Assembly: GCA_023264735.1 (NCBI GenBank)
Contig: JAHFVD010000061.1
Span: 8,366-46,891, forward strand
Direction of reading: 5' to 3'
DNA: 38,526 nt
Source: Mycobacterium sp.
GTDB taxonomy: Bacteria > Actinomycetota > Actinomycetes > Mycobacteriales > Mycobacteriaceae
The position numbers were made by a program, and so were the translations under genes. A model generated the notes under the pieces. It was not told the origin of the DNA and searched no databases. It was given only the letters and a program-made list of their open reading frames with translations. Of this stretch, positions 1-7,430 are shown in pieces; the stretch's first letter is position 1; each line of letters opens with the position of its first letter.

Positions 1-1748
1 GAGAAGATCTCGATCCTGCCGCTCGGGGTGGCCAGCCGATGCGCCTGCGGGTCGGCGCGGAAGTCGGCCAGCAGGGTCAGACCGGATTCGACCGGAAGCG
101 CCAGAAAGCCGTCGGCCCAGAACTGGTCGAAGTCCGGTACTGCGAAATCGAGTTCAGCCGACCACTTTTCATACATGTGTTCCAACCACTGCCGCGGGGT
201 GCGGCCTTCGGTGAACTGCTCGCCGAAGCCCAACCGGTCGGCCAGTGCGGCAAACGTTGCGTAGTCATCGCGGGAGCCCTCATAGGGACGGGCCAGTGCG
301 GGCATCGCCACCAGCAGCGGATCATTGCGGGAGCCGGAGTAGTCGTCGCGTTCGAATGCCGTGGTGGAGGGGACGACGATGTCGGCGTGTCGAGCCATCG
401 GCGTCCAATACGGATCGTGCACCACGACGGTGTCGACCCGGGCCAGCGCGCGGCGCAGCCGGGGCAGATTCTGGTGGTGGTGAAAGGGATTGCCGCCGGC
501 CCAGTACACGCACTTGATATCGGGGTAGGTCAGCGTGCGCCCGTTGTAGGTGAACGCCTCGCCGGGGTGAAGGAGCATGTCGCTGATCGCCGCGACCGGG
601 ATGAAGGTCTGCACGGGATTGACACCCTGCGGCAGGCTGGGCAGTCGAACCCGCACCGGCGGCAGCCCGGGTTCGTTCATCGAGCCGTAGCCGTGGCCGA
701 AACCGCCTCCGGGAAGCCCGATTTGGCCCAGCATGGCTGCCAGTGTCAGCCCCATCCACGGCGCCTGCTCGCCATGGCGCAGGCGCTGCAGCGACCAGCT
801 GACGGTGACGATCGTGCGCTGAGCGGCCATCGTCGTCGCCAATTCGGTCAACACCGCGGCGTCGATCCCGCAGAGATCTGCCGCCCACTGCGGGGATTTC
901 GGCTGACCGTCGTCGGCGCCGAGCAGATAGCGCTCGAACTGTTCGTACCCGGCGCAGTAGGTGTCCAGGAACTCCCGGTCGGCGAGGTTCTCGGCGGCCA
1001 GTACGTGGGCCAGCGCCAGCATGATCGCCACGTCGGTACCCGGAACGGCGGGCAGCCACTGGCAGTCGCCGTCGACGTCGCTGCGCAGCGGGCTGATCGA
1101 GACGATGCGGCCACCCTTGTCGCGGAACCGCTGCAGCGCCGCGCGGGCCGGGTGGCCGGTGGTGCCGCCGTGATTGATCCCGGTGTTCTTCAGGTTCACC
1201 CCGCCGAAGCACACCAGCAGGTCGGTGTGCTCGACGATGACGTTCCAGTTGGTGGATCGCTTGAACAGGTCGTCGTGCGTGCCGACGACCCGCGGCATGA
1301 TCACGCCGGTGGCGCCGAGGCTGTAGGAATGTCGCGAAAAAGTATACCCACCAAGCAGTTTCAGGAACCGGTGGACTTGGCTCTGGGCATGGTGGAAGCG
1401 GCCGGCGCTGGCCCAGCCGTACGAGCCGCCGTAAATGGCTTCATTGCCGTGCGTGTCGACCACCCGGCGCAGCTCGGTGGCGAGCAGCTCGGTGAGCTCG
1501 TCCCAGCCCACGGCGACGAACTCGTCGGCGCCGCGCGCGGTACTGGGCCCGGGTCCGTCGCGCAGCCAGCCGCGGCGGATGGCCGGCGTGGCGATCCGCG
1601 ACGGATGACGCAGCGAGCCCGGGATATTGCCGAGCAGGGGAGAGGGATCGGTATCGCCGGGAATCGGTGTGACCGCGGTGATCTCGCCGTCGGTCAGCGT
1701 CGCGCTGAAGGCACCCCAGTGCGTGAGGCTGGTGGGGTTGCCGCGCAT
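1..1748 (-). CDS. Molybdopterin-dependent oxidoreductase, BisC/TMAO/DMSO reductase type (C-terminus cut by window edge)
   Basis: About 582 residues are visible, running off the left edge without a stop. The protein opens with residues MRGNPTSLTHWGAF and has no Tat signal and no N-terminal CxxC iron-sulfur motif. This suits the cytoplasmic, single-cofactor branch of the family (bis-MGD only, biotin/methionine sulfoxide or N-oxide reductases). The block GGSYGWASAGRFHH at residues about 107-120 is the family signature. Ser114 sits where this subfamily has its serine molybdenum ligand. Later blocks PLRSD, GGNPFHHHQNLPRL and DIVVPSTTAFERDD are typical MGD-binding segments. Several shadow reading frames exist on both strands, but only this frame carries the domain. 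It is divergent from fadE20 with a 105-bp shared promoter region. The exact S-oxide or N-oxide substrate cannot be told. It is not a neighbour of fadE20 in M. tuberculosis as I remember it. Confidence 0.88.
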   Translation of the reverse strand, partial: MRGNPTSLTHWGAFSATLTDGEITAVTPIPGDTDPSPLLGNIPGSLRHPSRIATPAIRRGWLRDGPGPSTARGADEFVAVGWDELTELLATELRRVVDTHGNEAIYGGSYGWASAGRFHHAQSQVHRFLKLLGGYTFSRHSYSLGATGVIMPRVVGTHDDLFKRSTNWNVIVEHTDLLVCFGGVNLKNTGINHGGTTGHPARAALQRFRDKGGRIVSISPLRSDVDGDCQWLPAVPGTDVAIMLALAHVLAAENLADREFLDTYCAGYEQFERYLLGADDGQPKSPQWAADLCGIDAAVLTELATTMAAQRTIVTVSWSLQRLRHGEQAPWMGLTLAAMLGQIGLPGGGFGHGYGSMNEPGLPPVRVRLPSLPQGVNPVQTFIPVAAISDMLLHPGEAFTYNGRTLTYPDIKCVYWAGGNPFHHHQNLPRLRRALARVDTVVVHDPYWTPMARHADIVVPSTTAFERDDYSGSRNDPLLVAMPALARPYEGSRDDYATFAALADRLGFGEQFTEGRTPRQWLEHMYEKWSAELDFAVPDFDQFWADGFLALPVESGLTLLADFRADPQAHRLATPSGRIEIF

Positions 1749-1792
1749 GCCCCGAGTTTAGGCAAGCGAGCAGTACAAGGCCCCGTGGAGCG

Positions 1793-1810
1793 ACCAACCA
1801 TCCGGTTGGT
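1793..1810. promoter_or_regulatory. Perfect inverted repeat, TetR-type operator candidate
   Basis: ACCAACC-ATCC-GGTTGGT is a perfect 7-bp inverted repeat with a 4-nt spacer. It lies between the divergent molybdoenzyme gene (start 1748) and fadE20 (start 1854). Arms of the ACCNACC/GGTNGGT kind are common among TetR-family operators of fatty-acid and lipid genes. Assigning the regulator is inference. Confidence 0.6.
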
Positions 1811-1853
1811 TATCCTCGTCGGAGAACTTCGAGTTGCCGTCCGGAAGGAAGCC

Positions 1854-3026
1854 ATGGCCGCCGATAAGAACGCCGTCGTCAAGTACGAGCGAACACTGTT
1901 CGAGCCCGAACACGACCTGTTCCGCGAGGCCTACCGGTCTTTTCTCGACCGCCACGTCGCGCCGTTCCACGAAGAGTGGGAGAAGGACAAGATCGTCGAC
2001 CGCGGGGTCTGGCTCGAGGCCGGTAAGCAGGGCTTTCTCGGTATGGCGGTGCCGGAAGAGTACGGCGGCGGGGGCAACGCGGACTTCCGCTACAACGTGA
2101 TCCTCACCGAGGAGACCGCGGCCGGGCGGTACAGCGGGCTTGGATTCGGCCTGCACAACGACGTCATCGCGCCGTATCTGCTGCACCTGGCCACCGAGGA
2201 GCAGAAGCAGCGCTGGCTGCCCAAGTTCTGCAGCGGCGAGTACATCACCGCGATCGCGATGACCGAACCCGGCACCGGCAGCGACCTGCAGGGCATCAAG
2301 ACCCGGGCCGTCAAGCAGGACGACCACTACATCCTCAACGGCTCCAAGACCTTCATCACCAACGGCATCAACGCCGACCTGGTGATCGTGGTGGCCCAGA
2401 CCGACCCCGAGAAGGGCGCACAAGGGTTCTCGCTGCTGGTCGTCGAGCGCGGCATGGAGGGCTTCGAGCGCGGCCGGCACCTCGACAAGATCGGCCTGGA
2501 CGCCCAGGACACCGCCGAACTGTCGTTCACCGACGTCAAGGTGCCCGCCGAGAATCTGCTCGGCGAGGAGGGTCTCGGCTTCATCTACCTGATGCAGAAC
2601 CTGCCGCAGGAGCGCCTCAACATCGCAGTGATGGCGGCCGCGGCAATGGAGAGCGTGCTCGAGCAGACCCTGCAGTACACCAAGGAACGCAAGGCGTTCG
2701 GCAAGCCGATCGGCAGCCAGCAGAACAGCCGCTTCCTGCTGGCGGAACTGTCCACCGAAGCCACCGTCGTGCGCATCATGGTCGACGAATTCATCCGGCT
2801 GCATCTGGACGGAAAACTCTCCGCTGAGCAGGCATCGATGGCGAAGTGGTACTCCACCGAGAAGCAGGTTTATCTCGTCGACCGCTGTCTGCAATTGCAC
2901 GGCGGCTATGGCTACATGCGCGAATATGCGGTTGCGCGGTCGTACCTGGACGCCCGGGTTCAGACGATTTATGGCGGGACGACGGAAATCATGAAGGAAA
3001 TCATCGGTCGCAGCCTGGGTGTCTAG
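1854..3026 (+). CDS. fadE20: Acyl-CoA dehydrogenase FadE20 (long-chain/isovaleryl type)
   Basis: This 390-residue FAD enzyme introduces the alpha-beta double bond in acyl-CoA during beta-oxidation. The ATG at 1854 follows GGAAGGAAGCC and gives the usual family length, although the frame stays open far upstream. The flavin/substrate motif MTEPGTGSDLQGIKT is at residues 136-150, and QERLNIAVMAAAAMESVLEQ at 252-271 matches the long-chain/isovaleryl branch. The C-terminal loop reads IYGGTTEI, where medium-chain enzymes have their catalytic Glu in IYEGT. The base is therefore probably Glu266 in AAMESVL, as in long-chain and isovaleryl dehydrogenases. The name rests on this and on synteny with M. 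tuberculosis Rv2724c beside the LGFP protein and lexA. Substrate chain length is not proven by sequence. The upstream palindrome at 1793 suggests control by a TetR-type repressor. Confidence 0.9.
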   Translation: MAADKNAVVKYERTLFEPEHDLFREAYRSFLDRHVAPFHEEWEKDKIVDRGVWLEAGKQGFLGMAVPEEYGGGGNADFRYNVILTEETAAGRYSGLGFGLHNDVIAPYLLHLATEEQKQRWLPKFCSGEYITAIAMTEPGTGSDLQGIKTRAVKQDDHYILNGSKTFITNGINADLVIVVAQTDPEKGAQGFSLLVVERGMEGFERGRHLDKIGLDAQDTAELSFTDVKVPAENLLGEEGLGFIYLMQNLPQERLNIAVMAAAAMESVLEQTLQYTKERKAFGKPIGSQQNSRFLLAELSTEATVVRIMVDEFIRLHLDGKLSAEQASMAKWYSTEKQVYLVDRCLQLHGGYGYMREYAVARSYLDARVQTIYGGTTEIMKEIIGRSLGV

Positions 3027-3183
3027 CCCCCTGACCAGCGATTTTCACCACTCGGGAGCCGTTATCCGATACCCGGTGGCGTCAATAGCCCGGCTTTGTG
3101 CTCGACTTTTCGGAGAGTTTTACTGCTTTCAAGGTGTGGCTTATCTAGGGAAATGCCGCGTGTCGTGAAGTGCTGACGCACAG

Positions 3184-3212
3184 TTGACACGGAGGATAAG
3201 GGGAAGCATCTT
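3184..3212 (+). promoter_or_regulatory. Candidate promoter of the LGFP-repeat gene
   Basis: TTGACA at 3184-3189 is followed by a 17-nt spacer and CATCTT at 3207-3212. This predicts a start near 3219 and a short leader carrying GGGGAGAG before the ATG at 3236. The rest of the 209-bp gap (3027-3183) shows nothing I can name. Confidence 0.45.
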
Positions 3213-3235
3213 GACCGAAACTGCGGGGAGAGTGC

Positions 3236-5380
3236 ATGACCTGGCTTGGAAGTCGTCTCAGCAGAGGCGCCGGGCGGATGGCGCTCGCCGTCATCGCGAC
3301 GGCTACAGCGGCTCTGCTGTTCGCGCCCGGGGCGATCGCAACCCCCGACAGTGATGCAAGTGATGCCATCGACTCGGCCTGGCAGGCCGCCGGCGGCGAC
3401 GGATCTCCAGTAGGCACCAAGGACGGCGACGTCTACGCGGTCGGCGATGGGTTCGCCCAGAACTTCAGTGGCGGCAAGATCTTCTTCACCCCGGCCACGG
3501 GCGCGCACCTTCTCTTCGGCCCGATCCTGGACAAGTACCAGTCGCTGGGTGGCCCCGCCGACAGCGATCTCGGTTTCCCGACCATCGACGAGGTGGCCGG
3601 CTTGGTGGGCCCGGACAGCCGGGTCAGCACGTTCAGCGCCACCGACAAACCGGCGATCTTCTGGACGCCCGACACCGGCGCATGGGTGGTGCGCGGCGCG
3701 ATCAACGCGGCGTGGGACAAGCTCGGCGGCTCGGCAGGCACCATGGGTGTGCCGACCGGCGACGAGACGTTCGACGGCAGCGTGGTGAACCAGAAGTTCA
3801 CCGGCGGTGAGATCTCCTACGACAACAGCGCCAAGACGTTCACGACGGTGCCTGCCGAACTGGCAGGCAACCTGGCCGGTGTCGAGGTCCCGTCCGATGC
3901 GACGACGGCGATCAATGAGGTGTGGCGCGCCGCGGGCGGGCTCACGGGACCGCTCGGCGCTCGGCAGGGCGCCCAAAGTCCGGTCGGCACCGACGGTGCC
4001 GTGCAGGACTACGCCGGCGGCAAGATCTTCTACTCACCGGCGACCGGCGCGCACGCGGTGACGGGCGCGATCCTGGCGAAGTACGAGGCGCAGGGCGGAC
4101 CGACCGGCGATCTCGGCCTGCCGACCGGAACCGAAGCCGACGGTGGTGCGCCGAACAGTCGCGTCAGCGCATTCAGCGCCGCCGACAAGCCGGTGATCTT
4201 CTGGACGCCCGACAACGGTGCCATCGTGGTGCGTGGCGCGATCAACGCCGCGTGGGCGAAACTGGGCGGGGCCGGCGGCAAGCTCGGCGTGCCAACCGCC
4301 GAGCAGAGTGCCAACGGCGACACCGTGACCCAGAAGTTCAGCGGTGGCGAGATCTCCTGGGACAAGGCGGCCAACAAGTTCACCACCAAGCCGCCGGAGC
4401 TGGCTCAGCAGCTGGCCGGGGTGCAGGTGCCCAACGCAACCGGGCCGCAGGCGGGCCCGGCAACGAAGTCCGGCAAGGGCTTCACCTGGCATTGGTGGTG
4501 GCTGCTGATCATCATTCCGGCAATTCTGCTGGTGGCGGTGATCGCGCTGGGCGTGCTCTGGCTGCAGCGCCGTCGTAGCGCCGACATCGAGGTCGACGAC
4601 GACTTCCATGACGCGGACTACGACGACGACGATCACTGGCCGAGCGAACACGAGGATCCCGCGGGAGCTTCGGCGCCCAACCGCTTTTCGACGTACCCCG
4701 ACGGCGGCCGCGTGCAGGTCGCCCAGGCACCCGGGTTCTCCTGGGCGCACCCCAGCGGCGAGGACAAGTCGCAGCCAGGACCCGAAGACGTGTTCGACGG
4801 CGATCAGGACTCCATCGACACCACACCGACTCGCATTCCTTCCGAGCCGGCGGATTCCGACGCGACGGATGAGGTCGAGGCCGGCGAGGTGCCGGTCGAG
4901 CCAGAATATGCCGAGATCGAGGAGATCGAGGAAGCCGACGAGGTCAGCGACTCGGGGCGTCATGCGGTCGTGAATCTGGGTGAGTCGCAGTCCATGTGGC
5001 GACTCGATGTGGGCGAAATCGGCAGGCCGGGGCGGCGTCGTCGCGCCGAGCCGGACGACGAACCCGAGCCCGAGCCTGAGGAATTCGCGGAGGCGGAGAT
5101 CGTCGAACCGGAGGACATCGACGATGAGGCTCAACCGATCACCGAGCCGGCGGAGATTCAGCAGTCCGACGTCCCGGCCGGGGTTGCCTCATCGCGCCCG
5201 GCGATTCATCTTCCGCTGTCGGATCCGTATCAGGCACCCGAGGGTTACGTGATCAAGGCCAACACCCATTCGGGGCTGTACTACACCCCGGATTCGGCCC
5301 TCTACGACCACACCGTGCCCGAAGTGTGGTTCGCCAGTGAGGAACTCGCTCAGGCGAACGGTTTCCTCAAGGCGGAGTAA
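3236..5380 (+). CDS. LGFP-repeat, single-pass membrane protein with acidic cytoplasmic tail
   Basis: The protein has 714 residues and is likely the Rv2721c counterpart. ATG at 3236 follows GGGGAGAG. Residues 1-35 form a signal peptide ending in AIA. The exported part has two tandem copies of a ~180-residue unit. Each copy contains KIFF/YxPATGAH, an LGFP-type repeat (DLGFPT or DLGLPT), an FWTPD block, and a second LGFP-like repeat (GVPT). LGFP repeats are known from actinobacterial cell-wall proteins and are thought to anchor to the envelope. A Lys-Gly then Trp-rich membrane segment is at about 417-443 (TWHWWWLLIIIPAILL...), followed by RRR. The tail (about 450-660) is strongly acidic (runs of D and E). 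The last ~50 residues form a conserved C-terminal domain with YVIKANTHSGLYYTPDS and EVWFASEELAQANGF, seen at the ends of other actinobacterial proteins. Function is unknown. Confidence 0.88.
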   Translation: MTWLGSRLSRGAGRMALAVIATATAALLFAPGAIATPDSDASDAIDSAWQAAGGDGSPVGTKDGDVYAVGDGFAQNFSGGKIFFTPATGAHLLFGPILDKYQSLGGPADSDLGFPTIDEVAGLVGPDSRVSTFSATDKPAIFWTPDTGAWVVRGAINAAWDKLGGSAGTMGVPTGDETFDGSVVNQKFTGGEISYDNSAKTFTTVPAELAGNLAGVEVPSDATTAINEVWRAAGGLTGPLGARQGAQSPVGTDGAVQDYAGGKIFYSPATGAHAVTGAILAKYEAQGGPTGDLGLPTGTEADGGAPNSRVSAFSAADKPVIFWTPDNGAIVVRGAINAAWAKLGGAGGKLGVPTAEQSANGDTVTQKFSGGEISWDKAANKFTTKPPELAQQLAGVQVPNATGPQAGPATKSGKGFTWHWWWLLIIIPAILLVAVIALGVLWLQRRRSADIEVDDDFHDADYDDDDHWPSEHEDPAGASAPNRFSTYPDGGRVQVAQAPGFSWAHPSGEDKSQPGPEDVFDGDQDSIDTTPTRIPSEPADSDATDEVEAGEVPVEPEYAEIEEIEEADEVSDSGRHAVVNLGESQSMWRLDVGEIGRPGRRRRAEPDDEPEPEPEEFAEAEIVEPEDIDDEAQPITEPAEIQQSDVPAGVASSRPAIHLPLSDPYQAPEGYVIKANTHSGLYYTPDSALYDHTVPEVWFASEELAQANGFLKAE
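3368..4430 (+). repeat. Tandem duplication inside the LGFP-repeat gene
   Basis: Two units, about 3368-3895 and 3911-4430, align with an offset of 540-543 bp. For example, FSATDKPAIFWTPDTGA corresponds to FSAADKPVIFWTPDNGA. The copies have diverged at synonymous sites, so the duplication is old. Confidence 0.8.
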
Positions 5381-5387
5381 GGCGTTG

Positions 5388-5404
5388 GCCCCATGCAGTG
5401 GGGC
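5388..5404. terminator. Hairpin between convergent genes
   Basis: GCCCC-ATGCAGT-GGGGC lies in the 23-bp gap between the convergent LGFP gene and lexA and touches the lexA stop codon. There is no T-run, so this is only a possible bidirectional terminator. Confidence 0.3.
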
Positions 5405-6078
5405 TAGATCTTGCGGATGACGGTGACGACCTTGCCGAGGATGGCCGCGTCGTTACCGGGAATCGGGTCGAATGCCGGGTTGTGCGGCATCAGCCAGACC
5501 TGACCGCTGGTGCGTTTGAACGTTTTCACGGTGGCTTCGCCGTCGATCATTGCCGCGACGATATCGCCGTTGTCGGCCACGTTCTGCTGACGGATGACCA
5601 CCCAGTCGCCATCGCAGATCGCGGCGTCCACCATGGACTCGCCGACGACCTTGAGCAGGAACAGCGAGCCCTCGCCGACCAGTTCTTTCGGTAGCGGGAA
5701 GACGTCTTCCACGGCTTGCTCGGCCAGGATCGGGCCGCCGGCGGCGATCCGGCCCAGCACCGGCACGAACGTCGGTTCGGGAAGTGCGTCCGACCCGTCG
5801 ACGTCGGTGCGCACCGGCGTCGCCTGGGTCTCGTCGGACCCGCGGACGTCCACGGCGCGCGGGCGGTTGGCGTCACGGCGCAGGTAGCCCTTGCGCTCGA
5901 GGGTGCGCAGCTGGTGCGCCACCGATGACGTCGAGGTCAGGCCGACGGCGTCGCCGATCTCGCGGATGCTCGGGGGATAGCCACGGGTGGTGACCGAGGC
6001 ACGGATCACTTCGAGGATGGTTCGCTGCCGCTCGGTCAGTCCGGAGGCGGCACCTGATGTCTCACTGCGGTCGCTCAT
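5404..6078 (-). CDS. lexA: LexA, SOS repressor
   Basis: The protein has 224 residues. The N-terminal winged helix carries LTERQRTILEVIRASV and PPSIREIGDAVGLTSTSSVAHQL (residues 14-57, recognition helix near 47-57). The C-terminal S24 peptidase domain has the self-cleavage site Ala113-Gly114 (GRIAAGGPI), the nucleophile Ser148 (GESMVDAAI) and the general base Lys185 (EATVKTF). RecA filaments trigger cleavage and derepress DNA-damage genes. The reading frame is open upstream to 6174, but I chose ATG 6078. It lies 7 nt after a good -10 (TACATT), which implies a leaderless mRNA, and the longer form would cover the SOS box. The gene is divergent from chiZ, which has its own SOS box, so LexA probably represses both. 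Confidence 0.95.
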   Translation of the reverse strand: MSDRSETSGAASGLTERQRTILEVIRASVTTRGYPPSIREIGDAVGLTSTSSVAHQLRTLERKGYLRRDANRPRAVDVRGSDETQATPVRTDVDGSDALPEPTFVPVLGRIAAGGPILAEQAVEDVFPLPKELVGEGSLFLLKVVGESMVDAAICDGDWVVIRQQNVADNGDIVAAMIDGEATVKTFKRTSGQVWLMPHNPAFDPIPGNDAAILGKVVTVIRKI

Positions 6079-6085
6079 GGGCCCG

Positions 6086-6114
6086 AATGTAGTCGTGCGA
6101 GCATCGATAATCAA
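6086..6114 (-). promoter_or_regulatory. lexA promoter (-35 TTGATT, -10 TACATT), leaderless
   Basis: On the minus strand TTGATT (6114-6109), a 17-nt spacer and TACATT (6091-6086) precede the ATG by 7 nt. The -35 lies inside the SOS box. Confidence 0.65.
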
Positions 6115-6126
6115 ACACTTGTTCGA
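6111..6126. promoter_or_regulatory. SOS box of lexA
   Basis: TCAAACACTTGTTCGA matches the mycobacterial/Bacillus-type SOS box TCGAAC-N4-GTTCGA at 11 of 12 arm positions and overlaps the lexA -35. This fits LexA autorepression. Confidence 0.85.
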
Positions 6127-6223
6127 CACCTGCGTGTCGCGTCGGGTAATGCTGCAGGTGACCGCGCGCAACAAAACTTGTCGGTGGCCGGATTTATTCT
6201 TCAGACACGCTCGCTCACATGTT

Positions 6224-6252
6224 CGGTATTCGAACGGATGATCGAGTACAGT
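6224..6252 (+). promoter_or_regulatory. chiZ promoter with embedded SOS box (6230-6245)
   Basis: TACAGT at 6247-6252 is a good -10. TCGAACGGATGATCGA at 6230-6245 matches the SOS consensus at 11 of 12 arm positions and fills the spacer just upstream, so LexA binding would block polymerase directly. Weaker SOS-like sequences flank it: 6211-6226 matches 9 of 12 arm positions and 6253-6268 matches 10 of 12. Confidence 0.7.
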
Positions 6253-6299
6253 TCGAACACAAGAGCGAACAGTGGGCGTCTTGGAGGAAGGAAGCAGAC

Positions 6300-6794
6300 G
6301 TGACAGTCATCGATGATCGGCAGGTTTTCCCATCGGCACCGGTGCGACCGACGCGCCCCCGGGCGGCGGTCAGGTCCGTTGCTCCCGTTCGGGGCCGTCC
6401 GGCCCGCCCGGATGCCCACCGGCCATATCCGGCCCGCCCGGCCATCGCGCCCATGCGCTACCCCGGCACCGGCGTCAGCTTCTCGCGGGCGCCGCACACG
6501 CGCCGGCCGGTGAGCACCGCCGTCACCATCGCGCTGGCCGGGGTGGCCGCACTCATCACCCTCTGGCTGGGGCTGGTGGGTCATCTCAGTGGCACTCCGA
6601 TGGCCGCAACCGACCAGTTGCCGGATCAGCTCGCAGTGGTCCAGGTTCAGGCGGGGGAGACGCTGCAACAGCTCGCCGGCCGAGTGGCGCCCGACGCGCC
6701 CGCCGGCCAGGTCATGCAGCGCATCCGTGACCTCAACAAGCTCGATTCGGCCTCGCTGGACGCCGGACAGACGCTCATCGCGCCCATCGGGTGA
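6300..6794 (+). CDS. chiZ: ChiZ, SOS-induced LysM membrane protein that modulates cell division
   Basis: The protein has 164 residues and matches M. tuberculosis Rv2719c in length and position. A GTG start at 6300 follows the strong GGAGGAAGGAAG; an in-frame ATG at 6219 lies inside the operator region and is rejected. Residues 1-65 are basic, Arg/Pro-rich and probably disordered in the cytoplasm. A single membrane helix (TAVTIALAGVAALITLWLGL) is at about 73-96. The periplasmic C-terminus is a LysM domain (VVQVQAGETLQQLAG ... LDAGQTLIAP). In M. tuberculosis the protein is DNA-damage induced, was described as a cell-wall hydrolase, and interacts with FtsI/FtsQ to delay septation. Here that logic is supported by the SOS box in its promoter. 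Confidence 0.88.
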   Translation: MTVIDDRQVFPSAPVRPTRPRAAVRSVAPVRGRPARPDAHRPYPARPAIAPMRYPGTGVSFSRAPHTRRPVSTAVTIALAGVAALITLWLGLVGHLSGTPMAATDQLPDQLAVVQVQAGETLQQLAGRVAPDAPAGQVMQRIRDLNKLDSASLDAGQTLIAPIG

Positions 6795-6958
6795 CCACCC
6801 GGCGTGTCAGGCCTGGCCAAAACGTGTGCCGGACAAGCGGCCTCGACGGCGGCGGTCTCGTCCGACCGAGTTTCCAGGAGATGGCCGCTCGACGGACGGC
6901 GCAGGTAGGCTCTGGGTGGCTCGAAGCATCGAGCTGCGGCGGAGGCGAAGGAGCGGTC

Positions 6959-7423
6959 ATGCATTGTCCGTTCTGTCGTCATCCCGACTCCCGGGTGGTC
7001 GACTCCCGAGAGGCCGACGAGGGCCAGGCCATCCGGCGCCGCCGGTCCTGCCCCGAATGCGGCCGGCGGTTCACCACCGTGGAGACCGCGGTGCTGGCGG
7101 TCGTCAAACGCAGTGGCGTCACTGAGCCGTTCAGCCGGGAGAAGGTCATCAGCGGGGTGCGCCGCGCATGCCAGGGCCGAGACGTCGATGACGATGCGCT
7201 CAACCTGCTGGCCCAGCAGGTCGAGGACTCCGTGCGGGCGGCCGGTTCCCCCGAGATCCCCAGCCACGAGGTCGGCCTGGCCATCCTCGGCCCGCTGCGT
7301 GAGCTCGACGAGGTCGCCTACCTGCGGTTCGCTTCGGTGTATCGCTCGTTCAGCTCTGCCGAGGACTTCGAGCGCGAGATCGAGGCGCTGCGCGCCCATC
7401 GCGCGGTCGGTACCTCCGGCTGA
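6959..7423 (+). CDS. nrdR: NrdR, transcriptional repressor of ribonucleotide reductase genes
   Basis: The protein has 154 residues, the standard length. ATG 6959 follows GAAGGAGCGGTC, and an upstream in-frame extension to 6791 lacks domain support. The N-terminal zinc ribbon uses Cys3, Cys6, Cys31 and Cys34 (MHCPFC ... SCPEC). An ATP-cone domain follows (VVKRSGVTEPFSREKVISGVRRAC ... YLRFASVYRSF). It senses (d)ATP and represses class I/II ribonucleotide reductase operons by binding NrdR boxes. None is obvious in this window, so its targets lie elsewhere. In M. tuberculosis a nitrobindin-like gene (Rv2717c) lies next to it; that gene is absent here. Confidence 0.95.
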   Translation: MHCPFCRHPDSRVVDSREADEGQAIRRRRSCPECGRRFTTVETAVLAVVKRSGVTEPFSREKVISGVRRACQGRDVDDDALNLLAQQVEDSVRAAGSPEIPSHEVGLAILGPLRELDEVAYLRFASVYRSFSSAEDFEREIEALRAHRAVGTSG

Positions 7424-7430
7424 GCGGTCG

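Noticed and set aside
39..1853. Very long open frame on the plus strand across the molybdoenzyme gene, in frame with fadE20
   Set aside because: The minus strand carries the conserved molybdopterin enzyme; fadE20 has its own ribosome site and ATG at 1854. High GC keeps antisense frames open.
2999..3183. Possible small gene in the 209-bp gap after fadE20
   Set aside because: No convincing start or ribosome site; the only clear signal is the promoter of the next gene.
6241..6260. TCGAGT-ACA-GTTCGA as a further SOS box
   Set aside because: The spacer is 3 nt, not 4, so it does not match the SOS consensus; it overlaps the chiZ -10 instead.
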